From: Gammaproteobacteria bacterium RIFCSPHIGHO2_12_FULL_63_22
GTDB lineage: Bacteria; Pseudomonadota; Gammaproteobacteria; Xanthomonadales; Xanthomonadaceae
NCBI GenBank assembly: GCA_001801685.1
Contig: MGYJ01000005.1
Span: 43,091-107,090 of the forward strand
Direction: 5' to 3'
Length of the DNA stretch: 64,000 bases
In this document: positions 19,340 through 28,736 of the stretch, piece after piece
How positions within the stretch are numbered: position 1 is the first letter of the stretch
Layout of the letters: the number at the start of each line of letters is the position of its first letter
Notes under the pieces: model-generated
What the model saw: only the letters and a program-made list of their open reading frames with translations
What the model was told of the DNA's origin: nothing
Databases searched by the model: none
Program-made: the position numbers and the translations under genes

Positions 19340-20755
19340 TCAGCCGGCGTTGCGCCCGTACACGTCCTCGAAGCGAACGATGTCGTCCTCGCCGAGGTAA
19401 CCACCGGATTGCACTTCAATCAGTTCCAGCGCCTGCTTGCCCGGGTTTTCCAGGCGATGCTTGCTGCCCAGCGGGATGTAGGTGCTTTCGTTTTCACCCA
19501 GCAGGAATACTTTTTCGCCGCAGGTGACCCGCGCCGTGCCCTTCACCACGATCCAGTGTTCGGCGCGATGGTGGTGCATCTGCAGGCTGAGTGCAGCGCC
19601 TGGTTTGACAATGATCCGCTTGACCTGGAAGCGGTCGCCGCTGTCGATGCCGTCGTAGCTGCCCCAGGGGCGATAGACCTTGCGGTGCCAGGTGGCCTGC
19701 GGGCGCTTGTCGCGCTTGAGCGCGGCCACGATTTCCTTGACGTCCTGCACCCGGTCCTTGTGCGCGATCAGCAGCGCATCGTCGGTGTCCACGGCGACGA
19801 TGTCGGTCAGGCCGATCAGTGCCACCAGGCGCTTGTCGCTGATGGCCAGGGTATTGCGGCAATCACGCGCGATCACGTCGCCACGGTGGGCGTTGCCGTT
19901 GCCATCCTGTTCGACCACCGACCACAAGGCCGACCACGATCCCACGTCATTCCAACCCACGTCGATCGGGATGACCTGGGCGCGGTCGGTCTTTTCCATC
20001 ACGGCGTAGTCGATGGAGTCGGCGGGGCAAGCCGAAAAACTGGTCTTGTCCAGGCGCAGGAAATCGGCATCCACGGTCGCCTTGTCCAGGGATTCCCGGG
20101 CCAGTTCGACCATGCGCGGCTGGTTCTTTTCCAGTTCCTCGAGATAGCGCGAGGCAAGGAAGGCGAACATGCCGCTGTTCCAGAAGTATTCGCCACTGGC
20201 GACATAGGTTTCAGCGGTTGCCTGGTCGGGTTTCTCGACGAAGCGCAAGACATCGCGCACGCCCTCGCCAGGCGCGGCGTTGATGTAGCCGTAGCCAGTT
20301 TCCGCTGCCGTGGGCACGATGCCGAAGGTGACCAGGTAACCGGCCCTGGCCGATTCCATCGCAACCAGTACCGCAGCGCGAAATGCATTCTCGTCGGCGA
20401 TCACATGGTCGGACGGCAGCACCAGCAAGACCGGGTCGTCGCCACCCTTCATGGCGCGCAGGGCAGCCACGGCGATGGCAGGCGCCGTATTGCGGCCGAC
20501 CGGCTCCAGGATCAGCGCAGACGGCGTGGCGCCGACCTGGCGCAGTTGCTCGGCAACCATGAATCGGTGTTCTTCATTGGCAACCACCAGCGGCGCGTCG
20601 GCGCCAGGCAGGCCGCGCAAGCGCAGCCAGGTGGATTGCAGCAGGGATTTCTCGCCCAGCAGCGGCAGGAACTGCTTGGGATGCGACTCGCGGGACAAGG
20701 GCCAAAGGCGCGTGCCGGAGCCGCCGGAAAGGATGACGGGAATCAGCGGGGACAT
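19340..20755 (-). CDS. manC: Mannose-1-phosphate guanylyltransferase/mannose-6-phosphate isomerase
   Basis: A 471-residue bifunctional enzyme that makes GDP-mannose (XanB/AlgA type). The nucleotidyltransferase domain starts with [16 protein letters not shown] (residues 7-22) and includes F-V-E-K-P and W-N-S-G-M-F. The C-terminal type II phosphomannose isomerase cupin, from about residue 340, holds Y-R-P-W-G-S-Y and [10 protein letters not shown], whose histidines bind the metal. ATG 20755 is chosen by the conserved N-terminus; the upstream open frame is arginine-rich shadow. GDP-mannose feeds LPS O-antigen or exopolysaccharide. It is divergent from amgK. Confidence 0.95.
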   Translation of the reverse strand: MSPLIPVILSGGSGTRLWPLSRESHPKQFLPLLGEKSLLQSTWLRLRGLPGADAPLVVANEEHRFMVAEQLRQVGATPSALILEPVGRNTAPAIAVAALRAMKGGDDPVLLVLPSDHVIADENAFRAAVLVAMESARAGYLVTFGIVPTAAETGYGYINAAPGEGVRDVLRFVEKPDQATAETYVASGEYFWNSGMFAFLASRYLEELEKNQPRMVELARESLDKATVDADFLRLDKTSFSACPADSIDYAVMEKTDRAQVIPIDVGWNDVGSWSALWSVVEQDGNGNAHRGDVIARDCRNTLAISDKRLVALIGLTDIVAVDTDDALLIAHKDRVQDVKEIVAALKRDKRPQATWHRKVYRPWGSYDGIDSGDRFQVKRIIVKPGAALSLQMHHHRAEHWIVVKGTARVTCGEKVFLLGENESTYIPLGSKHRLENPGKQALELIEVQSGGYLGEDDIVRFEDVYGRNAG

Positions 20756-20862
20756 GGAATACCGAGGCAAAAGTGGACACACATCTTGCCATGGACCCGG
20801 CGGCTTGGCGCGCGCGGCCGGGCTTCGGTCATACTTCGCCCGTCCCCCGAACGACTGAACCC

Positions 20863-21864
20863 ATGCCCCTGCCTTCGCGAGAACTGGCCCGCCTGAACTG
20901 GCTGAGAGCCGCCCTGGACGATCCGTCCGCCACCATCGAGAGCGCATCGGCCGATGCCAGTTTCCGCAGCTACTGGCGCAGCACCAGCGCCGGGCGCACC
21001 TGGATCCTGATGGACGCCCCACCCGACCGCGAGGACATCCGTCTCTGGCTGGACATTGCCGACCGGCTGTCGAAGGCCGGCCTGCATGCGCCCGGGATCC
21101 GGGCTGCCGATGCAGAGGCGGGCTTCGTCTTGATGAGCGACCTCGGTGGCAGGCTGTACCTTCCGGAATTGCATGACGCCAGCGCCAACTCGCTATACGG
21201 CGACGCGCTGGCGGCCCTGCTGGCCATGCAGGCAAAGATTGACGCCAGCGACCTGCCGCCCTATGACGAGCAGCGCCTTGCCAGTGAGATGGAATTGCTG
21301 CCCGAGTGGTTCCTGAAGCGGCACCTGGGCTTCACGCCCGAGTGCGACGAATGGGACGTGATCGAGCTGGCCTTCCGCGCGCTGATCGACAACGCCACGC
21401 GCCAGGAACAAGTGTTCGTACATCGCGACTACCACTCGCGCAACCTGCTGGTCTGCCCGGGCAACAATCCCGGCATCCTCGACTTCCAGGACGCCGTGCG
21501 CGGCCCGATCACCTACGACCTGGTGTCACTGTTGCGCGATTGCTATATCGAGTGGCCCGAACAACGCGTGTATGCCTGGGTCGAAGACTATCGCCGGCAA
21601 CTGGTAGGCGCGGGACTGACCCATGTGGACGAGGCCATCTTCCGCCGCGGCTTCGATTTGATGGGCCTGCAACGCCACGTCAAAGTGCTCGGCATCTTCT
21701 GCCGGCTCTGGTATCGCGATGGCAAGGCCAGCTATCTCAAGGACCTGCCCCTGGTCTGGTCGTACACGCGCAAGATCGGCTACCGCTATCCGGAAACCGC
21801 GCCGCTGGTCGCCTTGATCGAGCGAGCGCTGGGCAGCCGCGACATTACCCTGCCATCGGCGTGA
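20863..21864 (+). CDS. amgK: N-acetylmuramate/N-acetylglucosamine kinase AmgK
   Basis: A 333-residue aminoglycoside-phosphotransferase-fold sugar kinase. It phosphorylates MurNAc and GlcNAc at the anomeric position in the cell-wall recycling pathway that bypasses de novo UDP-MurNAc synthesis. The catalytic loop V-F-V-H-R-D-Y-H-S-R-N-L-L lies near residues 186-198 and the metal-binding I-L-D-F-Q-D-A near 206-212. The block Y-D-L-V-S-L-L-R-D-C-Y follows. Start ATG 20863 fits the family N-terminus. murU follows after 13 bases, the arrangement known from pseudomonads. Confidence 0.93.
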   Translation: MPLPSRELARLNWLRAALDDPSATIESASADASFRSYWRSTSAGRTWILMDAPPDREDIRLWLDIADRLSKAGLHAPGIRAADAEAGFVLMSDLGGRLYLPELHDASANSLYGDALAALLAMQAKIDASDLPPYDEQRLASEMELLPEWFLKRHLGFTPECDEWDVIELAFRALIDNATRQEQVFVHRDYHSRNLLVCPGNNPGILDFQDAVRGPITYDLVSLLRDCYIEWPEQRVYAWVEDYRRQLVGAGLTHVDEAIFRRGFDLMGLQRHVKVLGIFCRLWYRDGKASYLKDLPLVWSYTRKIGYRYPETAPLVALIERALGSRDITLPSA

Positions 21865-21877
21865 TGGAGTCGATGCG

Positions 21878-22579
21878 ATGCGCGCACTGATCTTCGCCGC
21901 GGGAAAGGGCGAGCGGATGCGCCCGCTTACCGAACGCACGCCCAAGCCGCTGCTGCAGGCCGGCGGCAAGCCGCTGGTGGCGTGGCACCTGGAAAAACTG
22001 GCCGCGCTTGGCGTCAGCGACGTGGTGCTCAATATTTCGTGGCTGGCCGAATGCTTTGAACCCGTCCTCGGTGATGGCTCGCGATGGGGCCTGCGCCTGC
22101 ATTTTTCCAATGAAGGCCCCGAGCCCCTGGAGACCGGCGGCGGCATGCACAAGGCCCTGGCCTTGCTGGGCGACGCGCCCTTCATCGCGGTCAATGGCGA
22201 CATCTGGACCGACTATGATTTTTCGCGCCTGCCGCACGAACCGGCAAGGCTCGCGCACCTGGTGATGGTGGACAATCCCGCGCAGCATCCGCGCGGCGAT
22301 TTCCACCTGGATGACGGCTCGACCCTGCACGCGCAAGGCGATCCCAAGCTGACCTTTTCCGGCATCGGCGTATATCGACCCAGTCTGCTCGACGATTGGC
22401 GACAGGTGATCGGCCCCGTGCCCGGCACCGAGCTCGATCCGCCGCGATTCAAGCTGGCGCCACTGTTGCAGGCCGCCATGGCATCCGGCGACATCCAGGG
22501 CGAATGGCATCGCGGCCGCTGGACCGATGTCGGCACGCCCGAGCGCCTCGCCCAACTGGATGCCGCCCTAAGCGGCTAA
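21878..22579 (+). CDS. murU: N-acetylmuramate-1-phosphate uridylyltransferase MurU
   Basis: A 233-residue nucleotidyltransferase that converts MurNAc-1-phosphate plus UTP to UDP-MurNAc, the step after AmgK. The pyrophosphorylase motif A-A-G-K-G-E-R-M-R-P-L-T is at residues 6-17, followed by K-P-L-L-Q-A-G-G-K-P-L. E-T-G-G-G-M-H-K-A-L near residue 85 and V-N-G-D-I-W near 105 bind nucleotide and Mg2+. T-F-S-G-I-G-V-Y and R-W-T-D-V-G-T-P-E-R-L at the end are MurU-like. It should confer fosfomycin tolerance together with AmgK by bypassing MurA. Confidence 0.93.
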   Translation: MRALIFAAGKGERMRPLTERTPKPLLQAGGKPLVAWHLEKLAALGVSDVVLNISWLAECFEPVLGDGSRWGLRLHFSNEGPEPLETGGGMHKALALLGDAPFIAVNGDIWTDYDFSRLPHEPARLAHLVMVDNPAQHPRGDFHLDDGSTLHAQGDPKLTFSGIGVYRPSLLDDWRQVIGPVPGTELDPPRFKLAPLLQAAMASGDIQGEWHRGRWTDVGTPERLAQLDAALSG

Positions 22580-22598
22580 CGCGGAATTTCGTCCCGAC

Positions 22599-22646
22599 TT
22601 CGATCCACGCTTCGACCGAGGCTTCGACCGAGGCTTCGATCCAGGC
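22599..22646. repeat. Four tandem copies of a 12-bp repeat
   Basis: Units TTCGATCCACGC, TTCGACCGAGGC, TTCGACCGAGGC and TTCGATCCAGGC lie end to end between the convergent stops of murU and hda. The two middle copies are identical. It is not in either reading frame. No function is evident. Confidence 0.85.
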
Positions 22647-22647
22647 A

Positions 22648-23337
22648 TCAGCTTGCGTCGAGCACGCCGCGCACGAACGGAATGGTGATGCGGCGCTGCG
22701 TCGCCAGGCTGGCACGATCGAGCCTTTCCAGCAGCGCCGTCAGGCTGACCAGGTCGCGGCCGACCCGCTTGAACAGGAAGTCGAGCACCGCATCGTCGAG
22801 TTCCAATCCGCGTCGCGCAGCACGCTCACGCAGCACGATTCGTCGCGTCGCTTCGTCGGGCGCCTGCAACGCCAGTCGCGTGCATTGCTCCAGCCGGGAC
22901 ACGAGGTCGGGCAAGCCGATTCCCAAGGCCAGCGGCATTGCCGTCGCTGCGTAGATCATCCGACCGCCACGCTGCCGGATTGAATTATGGAAGTGGAACA
23001 AGGCCACTTCGTCATCGCGATTGCCGGCGATGGATTCAATGCCATCCAGGCAGAGCAATCCCGTGGCGTCCTGGCCCTCCAGCATTTGTCCGAGACGGCC
23101 CGCAACGCTTGCCAGCGGCAGGTAACTTGCAGGTTGCTGCAAGCGGCGCGCTTCGGCGCAAGCGGCCAGCAACAGATGGCTCTTGCCACTGCCCGTGGGC
23201 CCGGCGAGATACAACCAGTCGCCGCCTTCGCCGCGCGCAACGGCTTCGACTGCTTGCCGGATGTCGGCGTGGCCGTGGAAGTCGCTGAATTGCCGGTCGG
23301 GTGGAAACTTCAGCGCGAGTGGAATCTGTGGACTCAC
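22648..23337 (-). CDS. hda: DnaA regulatory inactivator Hda
   Basis: A 229-residue AAA+ protein that, bound to the sliding clamp, stimulates ATP hydrolysis by DnaA to prevent re-initiation. The N-terminal clamp-binding motif Q-I-P-L-A-L-K-F is at residues 4-11, the Walker A G-P-T-G-S-G-K-S near residue 46, and the Walker B L-L-C-L-D-G-I near 92, where canonical DnaA would have D-D. The sensor 2/lid region contains S-L-T-A-L-L-E-R-L-D. The start is GTG, and it overlaps the perM stop by four bases (GTGA), which implies translational coupling. Confidence 0.92.
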   Translation of the reverse strand: MSPQIPLALKFPPDRQFSDFHGHADIRQAVEAVARGEGGDWLYLAGPTGSGKSHLLLAACAEARRLQQPASYLPLASVAGRLGQMLEGQDATGLLCLDGIESIAGNRDDEVALFHFHNSIRQRGGRMIYAATAMPLALGIGLPDLVSRLEQCTRLALQAPDEATRRIVLRERAARRGLELDDAVLDFLFKRVGRDLVSLTALLERLDRASLATQRRITIPFVRGVLDAS

Positions 23338-24521
23338 GCCAGGGGCCGGCTCGCGTCCGTGGGCGCATCGGGCGTCAAGGCCGCATCTTCCATGACCACC
23401 ATCGATCCAGGATCGGCCGCGGCGGCATCCGCTGACTGCGTCTCGACATCGACGACCAATTCGGCGCCATACAATCCGCTGCGGGTGTATTGCTCATGCC
23501 CGTAGCGCAGCAACACCATGGCGATGGCCGCCACCGGCAACGCAAGCAGCACACCGAGGAATCCGAACAACTGGCCGCCCGCCATGATCGCGAAGATCAC
23601 CGCCAGCGGGTGCAGGCCGATGCGGTCGCCAACCAGCCAGGGCGTGAGGATGAAACTCTCCAAGGCCTGGCCGATGGAAAACACACCAAGCACCAGCGCC
23701 AGATGCAGCAGATCGCCGTGTTGCACCAGCGTCGCTATGATCGCGGCCGTCAATCCGACGAACGCGCCGAGGTAGGGCACGAAACTCACCAGCCCCGCCA
23801 CGAATCCGATCAGGATGCCCAATTCGACGCCGACCGCCCACAGGCCGATGGCGTAGATGGCGCCCAATACAACCATTACGCTGAGTTGCCCACGAATGAA
23901 GCCGCCCAGCACCAGGTCCACTTCAGCGGCCAGCTTGGCAACGGTCGGCAAGGCAGGCCGTGGCAGCAGTCCGCGAACCCGCCCGATCATGACGTCCCAG
24001 TCGCGCAGGAAATAAAACGTGAGCACCGGCACCAGGGCGATGTTGGCGAGGACGGCGAACAGGGCGAGGCCCGAATTCGAAATTCCGCCGAGCACCGTTG
24101 CTGCGATGCCACCCGCTTCCGCCCAGTGGCCGCGAATCAATTCAAACAGGTAGCTCGGATCGACGTAGCGCGCCAGGTCGACATGGAAGCGATGCTCGAT
24201 CCAGGGCACGGCAATTCCGGTGACCCACACTGCAAGCCGGGGCAGCCAGTCGATCAGGTACTGGATCTGTTCCCATAACAGCGGCAACAGCACCAGCAGC
24301 GCCAGGGCCAGCATGGCGGTGATGAGTACGAAAACGATCACGACAGACGTCGAACGGGCACGACCTGATCGTTCCAGGCGATCCACCAGCGGGTCGCCCA
24401 GCCAACCGAGCAGGGCGGAGATCACGAACGGGGTGAGGATTGGCGCAAGGCTCCAGATCACGAATCCCATGATCAGGATGGCTGCCAGCCATTGCCAACG
24501 ACGGATATCGGACGCTGTCAT
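23334..24521 (-). CDS. AI-2E family transporter (PerM-like)
   Basis: A 395-residue polytopic membrane protein of the AI-2E/PerM family, with about eight predicted helices. The N-terminal pair, a long amphipathic region and the conserved block F-V-P-Y-L-G-A-F-V-G (about residues 246-255), followed by I-G-Q-A-L-E-S-F-I-L-T-P, are typical. Members export small molecules or act as Na+/H+ antiporters; the substrate here is unknown. The C-terminal 45 residues are acidic and cytoplasmic. It overlaps the phosphatidyltransferase gene upstream and hda downstream. This adjacency to hda is conserved in related bacteria. Confidence 0.88.
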   Translation of the reverse strand: MTASDIRRWQWLAAILIMGFVIWSLAPILTPFVISALLGWLGDPLVDRLERSGRARSTSVVIVFVLITAMLALALLVLLPLLWEQIQYLIDWLPRLAVWVTGIAVPWIEHRFHVDLARYVDPSYLFELIRGHWAEAGGIAATVLGGISNSGLALFAVLANIALVPVLTFYFLRDWDVMIGRVRGLLPRPALPTVAKLAAEVDLVLGGFIRGQLSVMVVLGAIYAIGLWAVGVELGILIGFVAGLVSFVPYLGAFVGLTAAIIATLVQHGDLLHLALVLGVFSIGQALESFILTPWLVGDRIGLHPLAVIFAIMAGGQLFGFLGVLLALPVAAIAMVLLRYGHEQYTRSGLYGAELVVDVETQSADAAAADPGSMVVMEDAALTPDAPTDASRPLA

Positions 24522-25075
24522 CGCTTTCCCCTTGGCGCGCGCAATGCGCGCAGGCTGTATACCACCACGTAATCAATCCCGCTGACGAGGGTCAACCCGG
24601 CGCACACCAGCAGCAACGGTTGCATCCAGCCGGGCGGAATGTCCAGTCCGGCGAGATGCGCCATCACCAACGCCACCAGCAGGAGCTGGATCAGCGTGGT
24701 CAATTTGCTGATGCCCGTGGGCGAAGGCTTGATCGATCCATTGACGCGCCACCACGCAACGGCGCCGATACCGATGACCACGTCGCGCGCGAGCACCAGC
24801 GCCACGAGCCAGGACGGCAGGTGCCCACCCCACCAAAGGCCGAAGAAACACACAGTGAGCAAAAGTTTGTCGGCGATCGGATCGAGGATGCCGCCGAGCA
24901 CCGACTGCCAGGCGTAGCGCTTGGCCAGGTAGCCATCGACCGCATCCGATGCACCGGCGACCAGCGCAACCCAGAAGGCCTGGGAGAATCGTTGTTCCAG
25001 CAACAGCCACAACAGCGGAAACGCCACCACCATGCGCGCGACGGTGATGGCGTTGGGTATCTGGGACGGGGTCAT
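24518..25075 (-). CDS. CDP-alcohol phosphatidyltransferase family protein
   Basis: A 185-residue membrane enzyme of phospholipid synthesis. The family motif D-G-x2-A-(K/R)-x8-G-x3-D-x3-D is seen as D-A-V-D-G-Y-L-A-K-R with G-G-I-L-D-P-I-A-D-K (about residues 44-70). I-P-N-A-I-T-V-A-R at the N-terminus is typical of PgsA. It probably makes phosphatidylglycerophosphate or a related lipid; because true pgsA is often elsewhere, I give no symbol. Stop and the perM start overlap by four bases. Confidence 0.88.
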   Translation of the reverse strand: MTPSQIPNAITVARMVVAFPLLWLLLEQRFSQAFWVALVAGASDAVDGYLAKRYAWQSVLGGILDPIADKLLLTVCFFGLWWGGHLPSWLVALVLARDVVIGIGAVAWWRVNGSIKPSPTGISKLTTLIQLLLVALVMAHLAGLDIPPGWMQPLLLVCAGLTLVSGIDYVVVYSLRALRAPRGKR

Positions 25076-26202
25076 TGCAGGCTGAAGCGGGTCACGCCGC
25101 CGGCGCCGGGCTCCGAATCAGGGACGAGCACGCCGCCCGTCGCCACCATCGGCAGGAATCCACGCATGCCCACGCCCAGGTCCAGTTGCAGGCGAAGCTG
25201 GCCGGGCCTGGCTTCCACCACGGTGACCTTGCGCACCACGGCCAGTGTCTGCAGGTAGGACATCAGCCGGAGGTAGTCGGACTGCGTGTTGACGCTGGAA
25301 ATGTCCACGAGCTGCGGCCCGGACACACCGGTGTCGAGGGAAACGGCGTCGCGCTTGGCGATGGCATTGGCGCCTTCGTCAACGCCCGAGGCGATGACCT
25401 TGCGTGGGTCGGCGTCGCTGAAGGACCAACGGGCGAGTTCCACGCCGTCGCGGGTCAGGACCCAGTCGGCGGCCCAGCCCGGCGGCTGCCGGTAAACCTT
25501 GCCGATCAGCTGCGAGTCGTTGCGATAGCGATTGGTCAGCACCTGCATCGCGGGCGCGTTCAGGGCCCAGATGGAATTGACCGCAGCCTGCTCGGCGGCG
25601 TTGCCGGCGGGCAGCAGGAAACGCATACCGCGCTCGAGACCGCGCGTCGCCAGCGGCTTGACGACGGTGGTCTGCTGGCCCGTGACCAGGCGGGCGCCGC
25701 GGCCGTCGTTGATGGCAAGCCAGAGAATGGGTTTTGGCCGGGTGCTGGTCCAGAATTTCAGGCCGGCGGCGGCGATCAGGCCGTCAACGCTGTCCGGGTC
25801 GAAGCTGACCGACAGCACGGTCTTGTAAACGGGCACGCCGTTCACCGTGTCCGAGTCCTGGCGCACCTTGGAGTCGAGCACCATCGCCTCGATGCTTGAC
25901 CCGGCGCGGCGGATCACCGCATTGACGGCCGCCTGTGGATTGCCAGTGACGCGCACCACCACCTGGCCCAGCGCGCGAATGGTTGCGCCCCGGCGTTCAG
26001 CCGCGTTCTGCGAGGAGAGGGTCAATTCCGCGTTGTAGAAGGCCGGGTTGCGGGTCGGCTTGGGCTTGGCGGCGGGCGTACCGGGCGGCGTGGCCGCCTG
26101 GTCGTCCGCCTTGCCCGCAGTCTGGGCATGCCCCGGGCTGGCCGCGAGAAGCAAGGCAATGACAATCAGTCGGGCGACGGCGAGGGGGGAGTTCAAGGGC
26201 AT
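25072..26202 (-). CDS. DUF2066 domain-containing exported protein
   Basis: A 376-residue protein with a signal peptide (start [19 protein letters not shown], cleavage near AQT). The N-terminal part from about residue 55 includes [18 protein letters not shown], the DUF2066 hallmark. Function is unknown; the family is found beside purM and hda in many gammaproteobacteria. ATG 26202 was chosen since it gives a proper signal peptide, although the frame opens at 26232. It is divergent from purM with 119 bases between. The C-terminus overlaps the next gene's start by four bases. Confidence 0.82.
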   Translation of the reverse strand: MPLNSPLAVARLIVIALLLAASPGHAQTAGKADDQAATPPGTPAAKPKPTRNPAFYNAELTLSSQNAAERRGATIRALGQVVVRVTGNPQAAVNAVIRRAGSSIEAMVLDSKVRQDSDTVNGVPVYKTVLSVSFDPDSVDGLIAAAGLKFWTSTRPKPILWLAINDGRGARLVTGQQTTVVKPLATRGLERGMRFLLPAGNAAEQAAVNSIWALNAPAMQVLTNRYRNDSQLIGKVYRQPPGWAADWVLTRDGVELARWSFSDADPRKVIASGVDEGANAIAKRDAVSLDTGVSGPQLVDISSVNTQSDYLRLMSYLQTLAVVRKVTVVEARPGQLRLQLDLGVGMRGFLPMVATGGVLVPDSEPGAGGVTRFSLQ

Positions 26203-26321
26203 GGTTGGCGGCAGGCAAGTGGCAATGCCCATGGTGCCGCAAGCGGGGTCGGCGCGTCCAACGATGCGGCGGCGGCCCGGCTGGTAGAATGGGCGCTTCC
26301 GACTCCCATCACGACGCGACC

Positions 26322-27353
26322 ATGGCCTCGACTCCCCTCACCTACCGCGACGCGGGTGTCGATATCGACGCCGGCAATGAAGTCGTCGAACGCATCAAAC
26401 CCCTCGTAAAACGCACGTTTCGCCCTGAAGTGATGGGTGGACTGGGGGGCTTCGGCGCCCTGTTCAACCTGGGCGGCAAGTATCGCGAGCCGGTGCTCGT
26501 CTCGGGTACCGACGGCGTCGGCACGAAGCTGAAGCTTGCACAACAACTGAACCGGCACGACACGATCGGCATCGACCTGGTCGGCATGTGCGTGAACGAC
26601 GTGCTGGTGCAAGGCGCCGAACCCCTGTTCTTCCTCGACTATTTCGCCACCGGCAAATTGCACGTGGACACCACGGTGGCCGTGGTCGGGGGCATCGCGC
26701 GCGGCTGCGAACTGGCGGGCTGTGCGTTGATCGGCGGCGAAACCGCGGAGATGCCGGACATGTATCCGCCCGGCGAATACGACCTGGCCGGTTTCACCGT
26801 CGGCGCCGTGGAAAAATCCGCGCTGATCGACGGCAGCAAGGTCCGCGCCGGCGACGTGCTGGTGGGAATCGCCTCGTCCGGACCGCATTCCAATGGCTAC
26901 TCGCTGGTGCGCAAGATCCTCGACCGCGCCGGCCGGCCGCTTGAAATCGACGTCGGCGGCGTGAAACTCGCCGATGCGCTGATGGCGCCGACCACCATCT
27001 ACGTCAAGCCGGTGCTCGAACTGATCGCCGCGCATGAACTGCATGCAATGGCGCACATCACCGGCGGCGGCCTGACCGAAAACATCATCCGCGTCATCCC
27101 CGACGGACTGGGCCTGGATATCGACTCGACCTCGTGGTCCTTGCCGCCGGTATTCGACTGGCTGATGCGCGAAGGCCAGGTCACGAAACCCGAGATGTGG
27201 CGCACCTTCAATTGCGGCATCGGTTTCGTGCTGATCGTGTCGCCGTCGCAACTGCCCGCGTTGGCCGCCGACCTCGGTCGCCTGCAGCTCGCGCACTGGC
27301 AGATCGGCCAGGTCGTGCCGCGCGACAGCGGCGAGCGGGTCCATATTTCCTGA
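26322..27353 (+). CDS. purM: Phosphoribosylformylglycinamidine cyclo-ligase PurM
   Basis: A 343-residue AIR synthetase, the fifth step of purine synthesis: FGAM plus ATP gives AIR. Motifs include [13 protein letters not shown] at residues 5-17, the [12 protein letters not shown] block near 65, D-L-V-G-M-C-V-N-D near 87, and G-G-E-T-A-E-M-P near 140. [10 protein letters not shown] is near 248. A TAGAAT -10-like box (26285-26290) precedes ATG 26322. purN follows after seven bases. Confidence 0.97.
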   Translation: MASTPLTYRDAGVDIDAGNEVVERIKPLVKRTFRPEVMGGLGGFGALFNLGGKYREPVLVSGTDGVGTKLKLAQQLNRHDTIGIDLVGMCVNDVLVQGAEPLFFLDYFATGKLHVDTTVAVVGGIARGCELAGCALIGGETAEMPDMYPPGEYDLAGFTVGAVEKSALIDGSKVRAGDVLVGIASSGPHSNGYSLVRKILDRAGRPLEIDVGGVKLADALMAPTTIYVKPVLELIAAHELHAMAHITGGGLTENIIRVIPDGLGLDIDSTSWSLPPVFDWLMREGQVTKPEMWRTFNCGIGFVLIVSPSQLPALAADLGRLQLAHWQIGQVVPRDSGERVHIS

Positions 27354-27360
27354 GGCCCGC

Positions 27361-28032
27361 ATGCGCGCCCCCCTCCGCATCGCGGTGCTTGCCTCCGGCC
27401 GCGGCAGCAACTTGCGCGCCCTGCTGCAGGCCAGGTTGCGGGGCGAGTTGCCGATCGATGTGGTCGGCGTGTTTTCCGATCGACCGGGCTGCGCTGCCCT
27501 GGCCCTCGCCGGCGAAGCTGGCATTCCCTCCTTTGCCCAGCGGCCCGCCGATTTCGCCAGCCGCAGCGAATTCGATGACTCGATGTTCAATCGAATCGAG
27601 GCCGTTCAGCCCGACCTCATCGTCTGTGCCGGATATATGCGTCTGATATCCGACGCGGCGGTCAGCCGCTTCAAGGGAAAGATCATCAACATCCATCCGT
27701 CATTGCTGCCGAAATACCCGGGTTTGCACACGCATGCGCGTGCGCTGGCCGCCGGCGACCGCGAACACGGCGCCAGCGTGCACTGCGTGATTCCGGAGCT
27801 CGATGCCGGCGCCGTGATCGCGCACACGCGCATTCCGGTGCTGGCCGGCGACGGACCTGAATCGCTGTCAAACCGGCTGTTGGAACGCGAGCACCAGTTG
27901 CTTGTCCAAACCGTGAAAGCCATCGCCGATGGCGATCTCGACATTTCCGGCAACCAGCCACGTTGGCACGGCGTGCCGATTGATACACCGTTGTCGTCCG
28001 GCCCCAACGGACACCTTGAGGATCAAAGATGA
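27361..28032 (+). CDS. purN: Phosphoribosylglycinamide formyltransferase PurN
   Basis: A 223-residue folate-dependent GAR transformylase, third step of purine synthesis. The substrate-binding L-A-S-G-R-G-S-N-L motif is at residues 10-18, and the catalytic region I-N-I-H-P-S-L-L-P-K-Y-P-G (Asn-His-Asp triad) near residues 109-121. The Asp follows in V-I-P-E-L-D-A-G. The protein is slightly longer than E. coli PurN (212) with an extra C-terminal tail. The stop overlaps the start of the DUF3108 gene by four bases. Confidence 0.95.
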   Translation: MRAPLRIAVLASGRGSNLRALLQARLRGELPIDVVGVFSDRPGCAALALAGEAGIPSFAQRPADFASRSEFDDSMFNRIEAVQPDLIVCAGYMRLISDAAVSRFKGKIINIHPSLLPKYPGLHTHARALAAGDREHGASVHCVIPELDAGAVIAHTRIPVLAGDGPESLSNRLLEREHQLLVQTVKAIADGDLDISGNQPRWHGVPIDTPLSSGPNGHLEDQR

Positions 28033-28736
28033 TGCGACGTTTCCTGTTTGCCACCGCCCTCGTGCTGGCGCCTGTTGCCGCAAGTGCGGCCCTGCCCCCG
28101 CCCTACACGGCCAGTTACGAAGTGCGTCGCAATGGCGAGGCGCTGGGCACTGCCACGGTGTCTTTCAAACTGCTGCCGAACGGCCGCTATGAACTGAAAT
28201 CCAGCACCGTGGGCAGCGAAGGCCTGGCCGCCATCGCCGGCGTATCGGTGGACGAACGCTCGATCATCCGCCTGGCCGGCGGCCAACCGGAAACGGTGGC
28301 GTACAACTATCGGCAGAAGCTGGCCTGGAAGACGCGCGAGCGCTCGATGCAGGTGAATGCTGCAGGCAACAGCATCGCCAGCACCGACAAGGACAAGAGT
28401 TTCTCGCCGCCCTACCGCGCCGGCGTGCTCGATCGCAACGCCATCACGGTGGCGTTGATGGCCGACGTCGCCGCAGGCAAGCCCGGCGACCTCGAATACC
28501 TGGTGCCCAGCCACAACGACATTGAAACGCATGTGTACCGCAGCGCGAGCAGCGAGCAAATCCAGACCAAGCTGGGCGCGCAACGCGTGATCCGCGTGGA
28601 ACGCATCCGCGAATCCTCGAACGGCCGCACCACGACGCTGTGGCTCGGCCAGGATCGCAATTTCATCCCGCTGCGCATGTTGCAGAAAGAACCCGATGGC
28701 GAGACCATCGAGATGCGAATCATCTCGATTCGGTGA
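28029..28736 (+). CDS. DUF3108 domain-containing exported protein
   Basis: A 235-residue protein with a signal peptide (MMRRFLFATALVLAPVAASA, cleavage near residue 20). The sequence after it, P-Y-T-A-S-Y-E-V-R-R-N-G and Y-R-A-G-V-L-D-R, matches DUF3108, a family of predicted outer-membrane or periplasmic beta-rich proteins found after purN in Xanthomonadales and Pseudomonas. Function unknown. Translation is probably coupled to purN. Confidence 0.85.
   Translation: MMRRFLFATALVLAPVAASAALPPPYTASYEVRRNGEALGTATVSFKLLPNGRYELKSSTVGSEGLAAIAGVSVDERSIIRLAGGQPETVAYNYRQKLAWKTRERSMQVNAAGNSIASTDKDKSFSPPYRAGVLDRNAITVALMADVAAGKPGDLEYLVPSHNDIETHVYRSASSEQIQTKLGAQRVIRVERIRESSNGRTTTLWLGQDRNFIPLRMLQKEPDGETIEMRIISIR

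Noticed and set aside
22599..22646. Possible CRISPR-like array
   Set aside because: Units are 12 bp and contiguous with no spacers and no cas genes.
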